Of a stretch of 64,000 nt of DNA, positions 7,648 through 16,680 are shown piece after piece; position 1 is the first letter of the stretch; each line of letters starts with the position of its first letter. Origin of the DNA: Hyphomicrobium_A sp963776675. GTDB lineage: Bacteria > Pseudomonadota > Alphaproteobacteria > Rhizobiales > Hyphomicrobiaceae. Location of the stretch: contig CAVZNR010000052.1 in assembly GCA_963776675.1 (NCBI GenBank), positions 62,001-126,000 of the forward strand, written 5' to 3'. A program made the position numbers and the translations under genes. The notes beneath the pieces are model-generated. The model was not told the origin of the DNA. It made no database searches and was given only the letters and a program-made list of their open reading frames with translations.

Positions 7648-10600
7648 ATGGGCATCGTCAGGTTCGCGCTCAGGTTTCCGCACACGTTCTACGTGGTGGC
7701 CGCGTTCATCCTGTTCATCGGGGTGACGGCGATCCGCACCATGCCGATGGACATCTTCCCCGAGATCAACATTCCCGTCGTGACGGTGATCTGGGAGTAC
7801 GACGGCCTGGCGACGCCGGAGATGGAGCAGCGCGTCACCATCTACAGCCAGTACTCGATCAGCGCCAACGTCTCCGGCATCAAGGACATGGAGGCGCAAA
7901 CGCTGAACGGGCTGTCGGTCGTCAAGATCTACTTCCAGCCCGACGTCTCGATCGATCTCGCCATCGCGCAGATCATTTCGGCGTCGAACTCCATCCGCGC
8001 CCTTATGCCCGAGGGAATTCAGCCGCCGGTCGTGGTGCAGTACAACGCCTCGAGCGTGCCCGTGCTGCAGCTCAGTCTCACATCCGACACGCTCGACCAG
8101 ACGGAGCTCTACAACTATGGGCTCTATACGCTGCGCCAGCAGCTGGCGCCGGTGCAGGGCGTCACCTTCCCGACTCCGGACGGCGGCAAGCCGCGCCAGA
8201 TCATGGTCGACATCGATCCCAAGAAGCTCCTCGCCAAGGGCCTCACGCCCATGGACGTGGTGAATTCGGTCAACGCCCAGAGCCTGACGCTGCCGTCGGG
8301 CTTGGCCAAGATCGGCAACCTTCAATACACGATCCGTACCAACTCGATGGCGCCGAGCATCGAAGCCCTCAACGACATCCCGATCAAGTACGACAACAAC
8401 CAGACCGTGTTCGTACGCGACGTGGGCCAAGTGCGCGACGGCTCGGCGGTACAGCAGAACATCGTGCACGAGAACGGCCAGGAGGCCGTGCTTCTGAGCG
8501 TCATCAAGAATGGCAATGCGTCGACCGTAACCGTCGTCCAGGGTGTGCTGGCGGCGTTGGTGATCGCCCGCGAAGCGGCGCCCAAGGGGCTCAGCATCAA
8601 CGAGCTGTTCGATCAGTCGGAGTTCGTGACCAGCGCCATCGAGGAGGTGGTGCGCGAGGGCCTGATCGCGGCCGCCCTCACAGCACTGATGATCCTGCTG
8701 TTCCTCGGCTCGTGGCGTTCCACGGTCGTCGTCATGATCTCCATCCCGCTGGCGATCCTGAGCTCCATCATTGGCCTCTACCTGACCGGCAACACGCTCA
8801 ACACCATGACGCTCGGCGGGCTCGCACTCGCCGTCGGCATTCTCGTTGACGATTCCACGGTGACGATCGAGAACACGCACCGGCTTTTAGAGGAGGAAGG
8901 CAAGCCGCTGGCCGAGGCGACGCTCTACGGCTCGGCCGGCATCGCGGTGCCGACGCTTGTTTCCACGCTATCGATCAGCTGCGTGTTCGCCTCCGTGATC
9001 TTTCTGGAAGGGCCGCCGAGGTACCTGTTTGCGCCGCTCGGTCTCGCCGTCGTGCTGGCGATGCTCGCCTCCTACGGTCTGTCGCGCACGCTGACGCCGA
9101 TCACCATCGGCCTGCTGCTCAGGGGCGAGCTGGCGCACGAGGCCAAGGGCGGACCCAAAGGCTTCTTCGGACGCTTTCACGAGCGCTTCGAGCAGGGCTT
9201 CGAGCACATGCGCGGCGGCTATGCCCTGCTGCTTTCCGTCCTGCTGGCGCGCCGCTACATCCTGCCGATCGTCGGAGGTGTGCTGCTCGTCATGGGGGCT
9301 GTCCTCTACACGTTCGTGGGACGCGACTTCTATCCGCTCATCGACGCCGGGGAGATCAAGCTGCACGTGCGCGCACCCGCGGGCACCCGCCTCGAGGAGA
9401 CGTCGAAGGTCTTCGCAGCGGTCGAGAAAAAAATTCGCGAGGTCATCCCCAAAGAGGACGTCGCCTTGATCGTGAACGACATTGGCGTTCCGGCCATCTC
9501 CTACAACCTCGCCTTCACCGACGGGTCGACCATCGCCACCAACGACGGCACCATCCTGATTTCGCTCACCACAGGGCACGCGCCGACCGACGGGTACATC
9601 AAGAGCCTGCGCGCGGAGCTGCCCAAGGCATTCCCCAGCGTGATCTTCTACTTCCAGGCTGCCGACATGGTGACGCAGATCTTGAACTTCGGTCTGCCGT
9701 CACAGATCGACGTGCGCACGGTCGGTCCCGATGTAAAGACGAACCTGCGCGTCGCCGAGGAGCTGCGCCAGCGCATGGCCGACATTCCAGGTCTGGTCGA
9801 CGTGCACCTCCAGCAGGAGGTCAACGGGCCGGCGTTCTATACCGACATCGACCGGTCTCGCGCCGTGCAGGTCGGGCTCACCGCGCAGTCGGTCGCCTCC
9901 AACATCAACGCGAGCCTTAGCTCCTCAAAGCAGGTGGAGCCGAACTTCTGGACCGATCCCAAGTCGGGCATTCCCTATTATTTCGCGGTGCAGACGCCGC
10001 AGTACTGGGCGAGCTCGCTCAACGAGGTGCAGAATACGCCCATCTCCACCAGCATCACCGACAACAACAGCTATGAGGATGCCCAGCCCGTGCCGGGCAT
10101 GATCAGCAACATCGCAACGATCAAGCGCGACAGCGTGGCGACCAACGCCAACCAGACCAACGTGCAGCCGGTGTTTGAGGTCTACGCCGGCGTGCAGGGA
10201 CGCGACCTGGGCGGCGTGTCCGACGACATTTCCAAGGTCGTCGCGGAGATGGAAAAGCAGCTGAAGCCCGGCAACACCATCCAGGTGCTCGGCCAGATCC
10301 AGAGCATGGATGACGCCTTCGTCGACCTCGCCATCGGGCTGTTGTTCGCTTCCGTGCTCGTCTACCTCTTGATGGTGGTGAACTACCAGAATTTCGGCGA
10401 GCCGTTCGTCGTGATCCTGGCGCTGCCGGCAACCTTCGTCGGCATCCTCGCCATGCTGTTTGTCACCGGCACGACGCTCAGCGTTCCTTCGCTGATGGGG
10501 GCGATCATGGCGGTGGGCGTGGCGTCGGCAAACTCCATTCTTCTGGTGACGTTTGCGCGCGAGCAGCAACTTGCCGGCCGCACCTCGGTGCAGGCGGCGA

Positions 10601-10848
10601 TAGATGCGGGGCATACCCGCATCCGGCCCGTGCTCATGACCGCCTGCGCAATGATCGTGGGCATGATCCCGATGGCGATCGGCGGCCCGGGTGCCGAGCA
10701 GAACGCTGTGCTCGCGCGCGCGGTCATCGGCGGTCTGCTGTTTGCCACGCCCACAACCCTGCTTCTGGTTCCGTTCCTGTTTGCCGTTCTGCGCAAGAGC
10801 AACGACGGCAAGCCGGACCACGGCGTATTCGAGGAGGAACCCGCATGA
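7648..10848 (+). CDS. RND-family (AcrB/MdtB-like) efflux permease
   Basis: The 1066-residue protein has the usual 12-helix RND layout with two large periplasmic loops. It starts MGIVRFALRFPHTFYVVAAF and contains PMDIFPEINIPVV, the proton-relay aspartate pair in GILVDDSTVTIENTHR (helix 4), and a second set of helices ending near residue 1040. ATG 7648 is chosen because AGAAGG lies 6 bases upstream; the longer frame adds 11 unlikely residues. It overlaps the downstream adaptor gene by ATGA. An outer-membrane factor gene converges from the other strand, so the three could form a tripartite pump. The substrate is unknown; it is of the hydrophobe/drug type rather than the heavy-metal type. Confidence 0.93.
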   Translation: MGIVRFALRFPHTFYVVAAFILFIGVTAIRTMPMDIFPEINIPVVTVIWEYDGLATPEMEQRVTIYSQYSISANVSGIKDMEAQTLNGLSVVKIYFQPDVSIDLAIAQIISASNSIRALMPEGIQPPVVVQYNASSVPVLQLSLTSDTLDQTELYNYGLYTLRQQLAPVQGVTFPTPDGGKPRQIMVDIDPKKLLAKGLTPMDVVNSVNAQSLTLPSGLAKIGNLQYTIRTNSMAPSIEALNDIPIKYDNNQTVFVRDVGQVRDGSAVQQNIVHENGQEAVLLSVIKNGNASTVTVVQGVLAALVIAREAAPKGLSINELFDQSEFVTSAIEEVVREGLIAAALTALMILLFLGSWRSTVVVMISIPLAILSSIIGLYLTGNTLNTMTLGGLALAVGILVDDSTVTIENTHRLLEEEGKPLAEATLYGSAGIAVPTLVSTLSISCVFASVIFLEGPPRYLFAPLGLAVVLAMLASYGLSRTLTPITIGLLLRGELAHEAKGGPKGFFGRFHERFEQGFEHMRGGYALLLSVLLARRYILPIVGGVLLVMGAVLYTFVGRDFYPLIDAGEIKLHVRAPAGTRLEETSKVFAAVEKKIREVIPKEDVALIVNDIGVPAISYNLAFTDGSTIATNDGTILISLTTGHAPTDGYIKSLRAELPKAFPSVIFYFQAADMVTQILNFGLPSQIDVRTVGPDVKTNLRVAEELRQRMADIPGLVDVHLQQEVNGPAFYTDIDRSRAVQVGLTAQSVASNINASLSSSKQVEPNFWTDPKSGIPYYFAVQTPQYWASSLNEVQNTPISTSITDNNSYEDAQPVPGMISNIATIKRDSVATNANQTNVQPVFEVYAGVQGRDLGGVSDDISKVVAEMEKQLKPGNTIQVLGQIQSMDDAFVDLAIGLLFASVLVYLLMVVNYQNFGEPFVVILALPATFVGILAMLFVTGTTLSVPSLMGAIMAVGVASANSILLVTFAREQQLAGRTSVQAAIDAGHTRIRPVLMTACAMIVGMIPMAIGGPGAEQNAVLARAVIGGLLFATPTTLLLVPFLFAVLRKSNDGKPDHGVFEEEPA

Positions 10849-12149
10849 GTGCGGACGAGAAACATCCCGAGACGGATGCGCCCTGGCCTTCGGGCCCGCA
10901 ACCGGGCCTCGACGTGAAGGCTCCGGCCGATCCGGCCTCATACCGGCGCACCGGCCGCCTGCTCGGTTTCGGCGCGCTTGCCGTGCTCGCCATCGCGCTC
11001 ACCTACGGCGCCTGGCGCGCCTATCAGCGCCACGAGGCGGTGATGGCGACGGCCCAGCAGCAGCGCGACTTCGTGCCGTCCTTGCGCGTCGCCAAGGTCA
11101 AACCCAGCGACGATGTGATCAACGTGACGCTGCCCGCCACCACGCTCGCCTACACCACCGCCAACATGTTCGCGCGAGTCTCCGGCTACATCTCCAAGCG
11201 TAACGTGGACATCGGCGATCGCGTGAAAAAGGGCGAGCTCCTGGCCTACATCTCCGCGCCCGAGATCGAGTATCAGCTCGCCCAGGCCCAGGCGACGCTT
11301 CTACAGAACCGGGCAACCGTGGGCCAGATCTTGGCCAGCATGGAGCTCGCCCGCGTGACCGACGTGCGCAACGGGCCGTTGGTGGACAAGGGCTATGTGA
11401 GTGCGCTCAACGGCGACACCTACCGGCTGAACCTCAAGTCGCAGGAGCAGCAGGTGGAGGCGGCGGAGGCCACCGTGGCGGCGCAGGCCGCGCAGGTGGA
11501 GGTGAACCGCCAGCAGAAGACGTATCAGAGCGTCGTCGCACCGTTCGACGGTGTCATCACGCAGCGCAACGTCGATGTCGGCGATCTGATGGCGGGCGAC
11601 GCGACCAGCGGCACCTTCATGTTCACCGTGATGCAGCGCGACGTGATCCGCACGCAGGTCTACGTGCCGCAGGATCAGGCCTTCGGACTTGCTCCGGGCG
11701 TCAAGACTGTGGTGCGGGTTCCGCAGATGCCGGGCCATACGTTCCCTGGAACGGTCACGCGCATTGCCGACGCGCTCGCACCCGGCACGCGCACGCTTTT
11801 GGCCGAGATCGACATCCCCAACCCCGAGGGCGAGCTGCAGCCGGGAACCTACGTCACGGTCGAGCTCCATATCCCGCGTAAGACGCCGTCGCTGCTGGTG
11901 CCGGCGCAGGGCATCATCTTCGACGCCAACGGTATGCAGGTCGCCGTCGTCAAGGACGGCAAGGCCAACTTCCAGAAGATCAACGTGACGCGCGATCTCG
12001 GTACCGCGATCGAGGTGGACCAGGGCGTCGCCCCCGGCGATCAGGTGATCCTCGATCCGCCCGTCAATTTGCAGAACGGGCAGAAGGTGAGCATCCGCAC
12101 GCCGCCGGCGAAGCCGCAAACGCCGGCCAAGAAGCCCTCGGCGCAGTAG
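10845..12149 (+). CDS. RND efflux periplasmic adaptor (membrane-fusion protein)
   Basis: The 434-residue protein carries an N-terminal cytoplasmic tail, one membrane segment (about 44-60) and the adaptor domains in order. These are a lipoyl half (VSGYISKRNVDIGDRVKKGE), a helical hairpin (EQQVEAAEATVAAQAAQVEV), the second lipoyl half (QSVVAPFDGVITQRNVDVGD), a beta-barrel and a membrane-proximal domain. The C-terminus is rich in Pro and Lys. Its ATG overlaps the stop of the RND permease (ATGA at 10845-10848), so the two are co-translated. It presumably bridges the permease to the outer-membrane factor encoded just downstream on the opposite strand. Confidence 0.93.
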   Translation: MSADEKHPETDAPWPSGPQPGLDVKAPADPASYRRTGRLLGFGALAVLAIALTYGAWRAYQRHEAVMATAQQQRDFVPSLRVAKVKPSDDVINVTLPATTLAYTTANMFARVSGYISKRNVDIGDRVKKGELLAYISAPEIEYQLAQAQATLLQNRATVGQILASMELARVTDVRNGPLVDKGYVSALNGDTYRLNLKSQEQQVEAAEATVAAQAAQVEVNRQQKTYQSVVAPFDGVITQRNVDVGDLMAGDATSGTFMFTVMQRDVIRTQVYVPQDQAFGLAPGVKTVVRVPQMPGHTFPGTVTRIADALAPGTRTLLAEIDIPNPEGELQPGTYVTVELHIPRKTPSLLVPAQGIIFDANGMQVAVVKDGKANFQKINVTRDLGTAIEVDQGVAPGDQVILDPPVNLQNGQKVSIRTPPAKPQTPAKKPSAQ

Positions 12150-12162
12150 GCGCGCGCGGCCA

Positions 12163-13776
12163 TCACAGGCAGGGCGGCATCACGGGATCGAGCGGGCCGC
12201 GGAACACGTCGCGCACGGTGACGCATGTCCGCCAGTGGCGCAGCTGCTCGTAGGCCGGCAGCCACGAGGCATCCCAACCGCCGCCGAGCGCCTGGATCAG
12301 GTTCACGCTGGCGAGGAAGCGGTTCTGGCGCACGGTGAGGGCATTGACCTCGTTGGTGAGCAGCACCTCCTGCGCCTGGACTACGGCGGTGAAGTCGACG
12401 GTGCCCTGCTTGTACTCGTCGATGGTGATGCGCAGGGCCTCGCGCGCCAGATCCACCGCCTTGGCGAGTGAGCGGGCCTGATCGGCCAGAATGCGCAGGT
12501 TGGCGAGCTGGTCCTCGACCTGCTGCAGGGCGGTCAGAACCGTCTGGCGGTAGCTGGCGACCGACTGGTAGTAGTTTGCCAGTGCGGCGGCGACCTCTCC
12601 GCGGCGCAAGCCTCCCTCGAACACGACCTCGGCGACGTTGACGCCGACCGACCACACCTCGTTGGCCACCGCGATCGGAAACGCCTTGGAGCCGACCCAG
12701 CCGTAGCTGGCATACGACAGGATGCTGTTGCCGAAGCCGGCAAGGCTCACGTTGGGGAAGTAGGCGGCGACCGCAACGCCGATGAGGGCGTTCTGGCTGG
12801 CGATGGTGCGCTCGGCGGTAGCAATGTCGGGGCGCCGCTCGAGGAGGGCGGAGGGCACGCTCGGCGGCATGACCGGGATGCGCCGGCCGAGCGGTGCCGG
12901 CGGAATCGAGACGTCGGCCGGCGGGCGGCCGATGAGCACGGCAATCGCATGCTCGAACTGCGCGCGCTGGATGCCGACGCCGATCGCCTGCGACAGGGTG
13001 GTCTGAACTTGCGTCTTGGCGGTGATCACATCGTAGATCGATACCGTGCCGCGTTTATAGCGCGCGTCGGCGATCTCATAGGTCTTGCGGTAGGCGGCGA
13101 CCGTGTCGTCGAGCAGGCGCTGCAGCGAGTCGGTGGCGCGGAGATTGAAATAGGCCTGCGACAGCTGGGTGCGTGCGAGCAGTCGGGCGTTGGCGAGATT
13201 GGCTGCCGTCCCCTGTGCAGCAGCAATATTGCTCTCGACCTGGCGCCGGGTTTCACCCCAGATATCGAGGGTCCACGCCACAGAAGGGGAAAGCGTCACC
13301 GTCGTCTGCGTTATGGCGGTGCCAGTCGAATCGCCGTAGGCGGCCGCGGCACCGGGACCTTCGTGCCATCGCGTCGGTACGTAGCTGACGCCGAGAGCTG
13401 GGTACAAGGCCGCGCGGGCCTGCTGCACCATGGCGGCGGAGGTGTGGAAGGCGGCCTCGGCGGCGGCGATGTTCTGGTTGTTGACGTCGACCTCGCGCAG
13501 CAGCTCGTCGAGCGTCTGGTCGCCATAGATGGACCACCAATCGCCGCGCTCCACGCCATCGGCGGGGGTGGCGATCTTCCAGCCGTCGAGCTCCTTGAAC
13601 TGGGCGGAGATGGGCACCGGCACCGGCTCGTAGTCGGGCCCGACCTCACAGCCGCAGACGAGCAGTGCCACGGCGGCGAACGCGATCCGGCCACGGACGC
13701 TCCGCGCGCGTCTGGCCGCTTGCCGCGGAGCGTTCGGCGGTATTGCGGAAAAGCCCTTCAAAGTCCCCCGCCGCAT
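12163..13776 (-). CDS. NodT-family outer-membrane efflux lipoprotein
   Basis: The 537-residue protein belongs to the TolC/OprM superfamily. An N-terminal export signal ends in a lipobox (FAAVALLVCGCEVGPDY), and the mature start EVGPDYEPVPVP is typical of NodT lipoproteins. Two repeated outer-membrane-efflux domains follow (for example WTLDIWGETRRQVESNIAAAQG and VNVAEVVFEGGLRRGEVAAALA). It is convergent with the RND permease/adaptor pair (13 bp between stops). It is therefore transcribed separately but is very likely the exit duct of that pump. The C-terminus (WRTCVTVRDVFRGPLDPV) extends past the usual domain end. Confidence 0.92.
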   Translation of the reverse strand: MRRGTLKGFSAIPPNAPRQAARRARSVRGRIAFAAVALLVCGCEVGPDYEPVPVPISAQFKELDGWKIATPADGVERGDWWSIYGDQTLDELLREVDVNNQNIAAAEAAFHTSAAMVQQARAALYPALGVSYVPTRWHEGPGAAAAYGDSTGTAITQTTVTLSPSVAWTLDIWGETRRQVESNIAAAQGTAANLANARLLARTQLSQAYFNLRATDSLQRLLDDTVAAYRKTYEIADARYKRGTVSIYDVITAKTQVQTTLSQAIGVGIQRAQFEHAIAVLIGRPPADVSIPPAPLGRRIPVMPPSVPSALLERRPDIATAERTIASQNALIGVAVAAYFPNVSLAGFGNSILSYASYGWVGSKAFPIAVANEVWSVGVNVAEVVFEGGLRRGEVAAALANYYQSVASYRQTVLTALQQVEDQLANLRILADQARSLAKAVDLAREALRITIDEYKQGTVDFTAVVQAQEVLLTNEVNALTVRQNRFLASVNLIQALGGGWDASWLPAYEQLRHWRTCVTVRDVFRGPLDPVMPPCL

Positions 13777-13936
13777 CCTCGAGCGTGTCTCGTTGAGGGA
13801 CGCGGAACCTTGCGCGCCGCAGGACTGCGACGTTCGCTGAACGGGTGCAGCACCCGCGCCCGGCGGTCAGGCCCGCCGGCTCCCCCTTAAGGCTTGAAAC
13901 ACAGCGCGATTCGATGATTCGGCCCAACCGCGCAGT

Positions 13937-13950
13937 TGTGTGCGCACACA
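13937..13950. promoter_or_regulatory. 14-bp perfect palindrome TGTGTGCGCACACA
   Basis: A perfect dyad lies in the gap between the efflux lipoprotein gene (start 13776) and the small membrane protein gene (stop 14025). It is about 160 bases upstream of the lipoprotein gene, whose regulator is not visible. It has the form of an operator for a dimeric repressor. No direct evidence of binding. Confidence 0.35.
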
Positions 13951-14024
13951 GTTCGTTTTTTGGGGAGACAAAGTGGACGAATCACCTTGGTGCGCGGATT
14001 CCCGCCGCCTGCGGACCAAACGGC

Positions 14025-14282
14025 CTAGGCGGCCTTCTTGAGGCGCTTGCCGGCCTGCATGAAAAGGTAGGCACCGGCGACGGCGCCGGCGATCATGCCC
14101 GCAAGCGAGACGATGCCCTCTTCGAGCCCGATCCAACCGGCCACGAAGTAGAGCGCCATGGCGCCCAACAGACCGCCGATCGCGCCGAGAACGGTCGAGA
14201 TGAAGCTGCCGCCGGTGAGCCCGACCAGCACGCCCACGATGAGGCCCGGATACATGGCCGGCCAGAAATGATCACCCAACAT
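14025..14282 (-). CDS. Small Gly/Ala-rich multipass membrane protein, 85 aa
   Basis: Almost the whole chain is hydrophobic with small-residue packing motifs. Segments at about 11-33 (GLIVGVLVGLTGGSFISTVLGAI), 34-52 and 60-77 suggest three short helices, and the tail is basic (AGKRLKKAA). Its appearance recalls small glycine-zipper proteins, but I cannot place it in a named family. It follows hemN on the same strand after a 31-bp gap, so it could be the distal gene of that transcript. Confidence 0.6.
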   Translation of the reverse strand: MLGDHFWPAMYPGLIVGVLVGLTGGSFISTVLGAIGGLLGAMALYFVAGWIGLEEGIVSLAGMIAGAVAGAYLFMQAGKRLKKAA

Positions 14283-14313
14283 CGCCCGTTCCCTCTATCG
14301 GCGGCCGCCCGGT

Positions 14314-15663
14314 CTAGACGCCGGTGGAGTGCCGCGCTTGTCCTCTATCTTGGCCCGTATCGAGATAGCTGTCGAAGCAGGCAGCGATCGCCCGGACAAA
14401 AGGCCGCCCGCGCTCGGTAATGCGGAAGGCGTTGCCCTCGCGCTCGACGAGGTGGTCCTGGTCGGCCTCGATGAGCGCCTGCGCTTCCGCGAGAATGGGC
14501 GCGGCGGCCGAACCGAAGCGGCGGTGCAATTCGTCGGCCGGAAAGGCCAGGTCGCACATCAGCCGCTCGATCACGAAGCCGCGCATGCGGTCGGCCTCGG
14601 TGAGCGCGATGCCGCGCGTGGTCGCCAAGCCATTCTCCTCCACCAGGCGCTCGTAGTCCGCAATGGGCACGCAGTTCTGCACGTAGCCCTGCGGCAGCCG
14701 GCCGATGGCCGAGGCGCCGAGCCCGATCAGCGCGTCGGCCGCGTCCGTCGTGTAGCCCTGGAAGTTGCGGGCGACGTGGGCGCCGGCGAGTGGATCGTCG
14801 GGACGCGCGTAATGGTCGAGACCGACACGCACGTAGCCCGCCGCAGTCAAAAGGCGCGCCAGGCGGCTCGCTTGGGCATAGCGCTCGACCACGTCCGGCA
14901 GCGATGCCTCGTCGATCAGGCGCTGATGCTTGAGGCGTTGAGGCAGGTGCGCGTAGCCGAAGGCGGCGATGCGGCTGGGTGCCAGCTCGATCACTCTCGT
15001 CGCCGTCTCCGCCACGCTGGCGCGCGTCTGGTGCGGCAGCCCGTAGACGATGTCGATGTTGATATTGTTTATGCCGTGGGCGCGCAGCTGCGCGATCGCG
15101 GCCTGCGTCGTCTCGAACGACTGATGCCGGTTGATGGCGGCCTGCACGCGTGGATCGAAGTCCTGCACGCCGATGGAGGCGCGCGTGACGCCCGCGGCCG
15201 CGAAGGCGGCGATGCGCGCCTCGTCGAGCCCGCGTGGATCGGCTTCGACCGCGAACTCAGCATCCGCGGCGATGTTGAAATGAGCGCGCGTTGCCTCGCT
15301 GAGCGCCAGAATGTCCTCAGGCTTCAGGATGCTGGGCGAGCCGCCGCCCCAGTGGATGTGCGAGACGCGATGCCCCGCCGGGATGCGCGCGGCGACGTGC
15401 ATCATCTCGGCCGTCAACGACTTGAGATAGGCCGCGATGGGCTCGTAACGCTGCACCGCCTTGGTGGAGCAGCCGCAGTACCAGCACAGCGAGTCGCAAT
15501 AGGGAATGTGCAGGTAGAGCGAGAGGTTGGCGCGCTCGGGCAGGCGCTCGAGCCAGCTTGCGTATTGCTCACGGCCGACGGCTTCCGAAAAGTGCGGCGC
15601 GGTCGGATAGCTGGTGTAGCGGGGGACGGCGGCGGAGTACCGCTTGACGACGTCTGGGTTCAT
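14314..15663 (-). CDS. hemN: Oxygen-independent coproporphyrinogen III oxidase (radical SAM)
   Basis: The 449-residue enzyme converts coproporphyrinogen III to protoporphyrinogen IX without oxygen. Near residue 50 it has the HemN radical-SAM motif YLHIPYCDSLCWYCGCSTK, with the CxxxCxxC cluster ligands plus the extra Cys of true HemN. HWGGGSPS and YGLPHQT follow in their usual places. The start at ATG 15663 (MNPDVVKRYS) gives the normal length. A longer frame begins at a TTG inside an FNR box at 15732 and is rejected. That box, TTGATGCCGATCAA, is centred 62 bases upstream of the ATG, matching activation from -41.5 with a short leader. The fnr gene is immediately upstream on the same strand. 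Confidence 0.95.
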   Translation of the reverse strand: MNPDVVKRYSAAVPRYTSYPTAPHFSEAVGREQYASWLERLPERANLSLYLHIPYCDSLCWYCGCSTKAVQRYEPIAAYLKSLTAEMMHVAARIPAGHRVSHIHWGGGSPSILKPEDILALSEATRAHFNIAADAEFAVEADPRGLDEARIAAFAAAGVTRASIGVQDFDPRVQAAINRHQSFETTQAAIAQLRAHGINNINIDIVYGLPHQTRASVAETATRVIELAPSRIAAFGYAHLPQRLKHQRLIDEASLPDVVERYAQASRLARLLTAAGYVRVGLDHYARPDDPLAGAHVARNFQGYTTDAADALIGLGASAIGRLPQGYVQNCVPIADYERLVEENGLATTRGIALTEADRMRGFVIERLMCDLAFPADELHRRFGSAAAPILAEAQALIEADQDHLVEREGNAFRITERGRPFVRAIAACFDSYLDTGQDRGQARHSTGV

Positions 15664-15718
15664 CGATGCACCCGATGTTGCGGTCAGACTGTATGCAGCC
15701 GAAATCGCTGCGGCCGGT

Positions 15719-15732
15719 TTGATGCCGATCAA
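15719..15732. promoter_or_regulatory. FNR box upstream of hemN (TTGAT-N4-ATCAA)
   Basis: TTGATGCCGATCAA is a perfect match to the FNR/FixK consensus. It lies between fnr and hemN, centred at 15725.5 and 62 bases from the hemN start codon. If it acts at -41.5, transcription would begin near 15684. Low-oxygen activation of hemN by Fnr is well established in alphaproteobacteria. Confidence 0.85.
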
Positions 15733-15765
15733 GCCGCGAAAGCGGCGTATTGCCGCTCGGGCTCC

Positions 15766-16518
15766 TTAAACGCGCAGTCTCTCGCGCGCACGCTCATCCG
15801 GCACCGCGCTTTCGACCATCGCCTCGAGCGCCGCGGGCTTGTGCACCACCATGGTGCGCGAATTCCCAACGGAGACGACCTTGCGCTCGCGCAGACGGGC
15901 GATCTGGCGGCTCACCGTCTCGATGGTAAGCCCGAGATAGTCGGCGATCTCGGTGCGCGAGATGGGCAGCTCGACAATGATGTCGCCCCTGTGAGCCTCC
16001 GGCTCGGGGTTTTCCCCAAGCTGATCGCGAATGACCGACAGCAGGAAGGCGGCGAGCTTCTGCTCCGCGCTCATGCGGCCCAAAAGGATGATCCACTCCT
16101 GGGCTTTCTCCAGCTCGTCGGCGACGTGCTCGAACAGCCAATCCTTCACTGCGCTCGATTCAGCCGCCAAGCCCTCGATGGCGGAGCGCGGAAACAAGCA
16201 CAGCTTGACCTCACTCGCCGCTATCGCCGAGGCGCGTGCCTCGCGGCCGAATGGGCGCCCCAGGAAGTCCCCGGGCCGCGCCAGCCCGACGATCTGCTGG
16301 TGGCCGTTGGGCAGGCTCTTCATGAGCTTCACCACACCGGTCAGAACGGCGCCAAAGGACGGCGGCACCTCGCCCTCGGCGTGGATGACGTGGCCTGCGG
16401 GAAACCTGCGGTGCCAGGTGACGCTTCCGAGCCAGGACAGCTCGTCCTCGCGCAGCGCCTGGCACAAGCCTTTTTCGAGCGCCGGGCATTCCGCGCAGAT
16501 CGATCTCGATTTTCGCAT
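15766..16518 (-). CDS. fnr: Fnr-type oxygen-sensing transcriptional regulator (Crp/Fnr family)
   Basis: The 250-residue protein has an N-terminal cluster Cys8-x2-Cys11-x7-Cys19 plus a central Cys107 (EVKLCLF). This is the four-cysteine pattern that holds the oxygen-labile [4Fe-4S] cluster in FNR/FnrL. A cNMP-type beta-roll is followed by a dimer helix and a C-terminal helix-turn-helix (ISRTEIADYLGLTIETVSRQIARL). The recognition helix carries E-x2-S-R, the FNR-type reading head for TTGAT half-sites. Perfect boxes lie upstream of its own gene (16581-16594) and of the adjacent hemN. It may therefore be autoregulated and activate hemN under low oxygen. FixK-type proteins lack these cysteines, so FnrL/AadR-like is the better name. 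Confidence 0.93.
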   Translation of the reverse strand: MRKSRSICAECPALEKGLCQALREDELSWLGSVTWHRRFPAGHVIHAEGEVPPSFGAVLTGVVKLMKSLPNGHQQIVGLARPGDFLGRPFGREARASAIAASEVKLCLFPRSAIEGLAAESSAVKDWLFEHVADELEKAQEWIILLGRMSAEQKLAAFLLSVIRDQLGENPEPEAHRGDIIVELPISRTEIADYLGLTIETVSRQIARLRERKVVSVGNSRTMVVHKPAALEAMVESAVPDERARERLRV

Positions 16519-16580
16519 GGTGTCTCAAAAGCGCTGACGCCGTCCCCTCCATCTTGGGGGGCATTCGGCCCCTGGCCGCT

Positions 16581-16594
16581 TTGATCTCGATCAA
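16581..16594. promoter_or_regulatory. FNR box upstream of fnr (TTGAT-N4-ATCAA)
   Basis: TTGATCTCGATCAA is a perfect FNR/FixK consensus palindrome centred about 70 bases upstream of the fnr ATG at 16518. It suggests autoregulation. Whether that is activation or repression cannot be told from the sequence. Confidence 0.82.
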
Positions 16595-16627
16595 TTGCCG
16601 GCGGCCAGCAGATCCTAGAGACGACAA

Positions 16628-16656
16628 GCCCGGCGCCGCCAAAGGCGGTGCCGGGC
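16628..16656 (-). terminator. Hairpin terminator candidate after the CBS-domain gene
   Basis: A 13-bp GC-rich stem with a single G-T mismatch closes a three-base loop. On the minus strand it reads GCCCGGCACCGCC-TTT-GGCGGCGCCGGGC, followed by TTGTCGTCT. It starts 25 bases past the stop of the CBS gene and lies upstream of the fnr promoter, so it would insulate the two. The U-tract is weak. Confidence 0.6.
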
Positions 16657-16680
16657 CTCAGACAGGTTGTCGGCGTGCGA

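Noticed and set aside
15664..15732. Upstream TTG start for hemN
   Set aside because: It would place the start codon inside a perfect FNR box and add residues absent from HemN; ATG 15663 fits the family.
14329..16584. 751-codon plus-strand open frame spanning hemN and fnr
   Set aside because: It is antisense to two well-supported genes, crosses their promoter region and shows no protein-like motifs. High GC keeps stops rare on the opposite strand.
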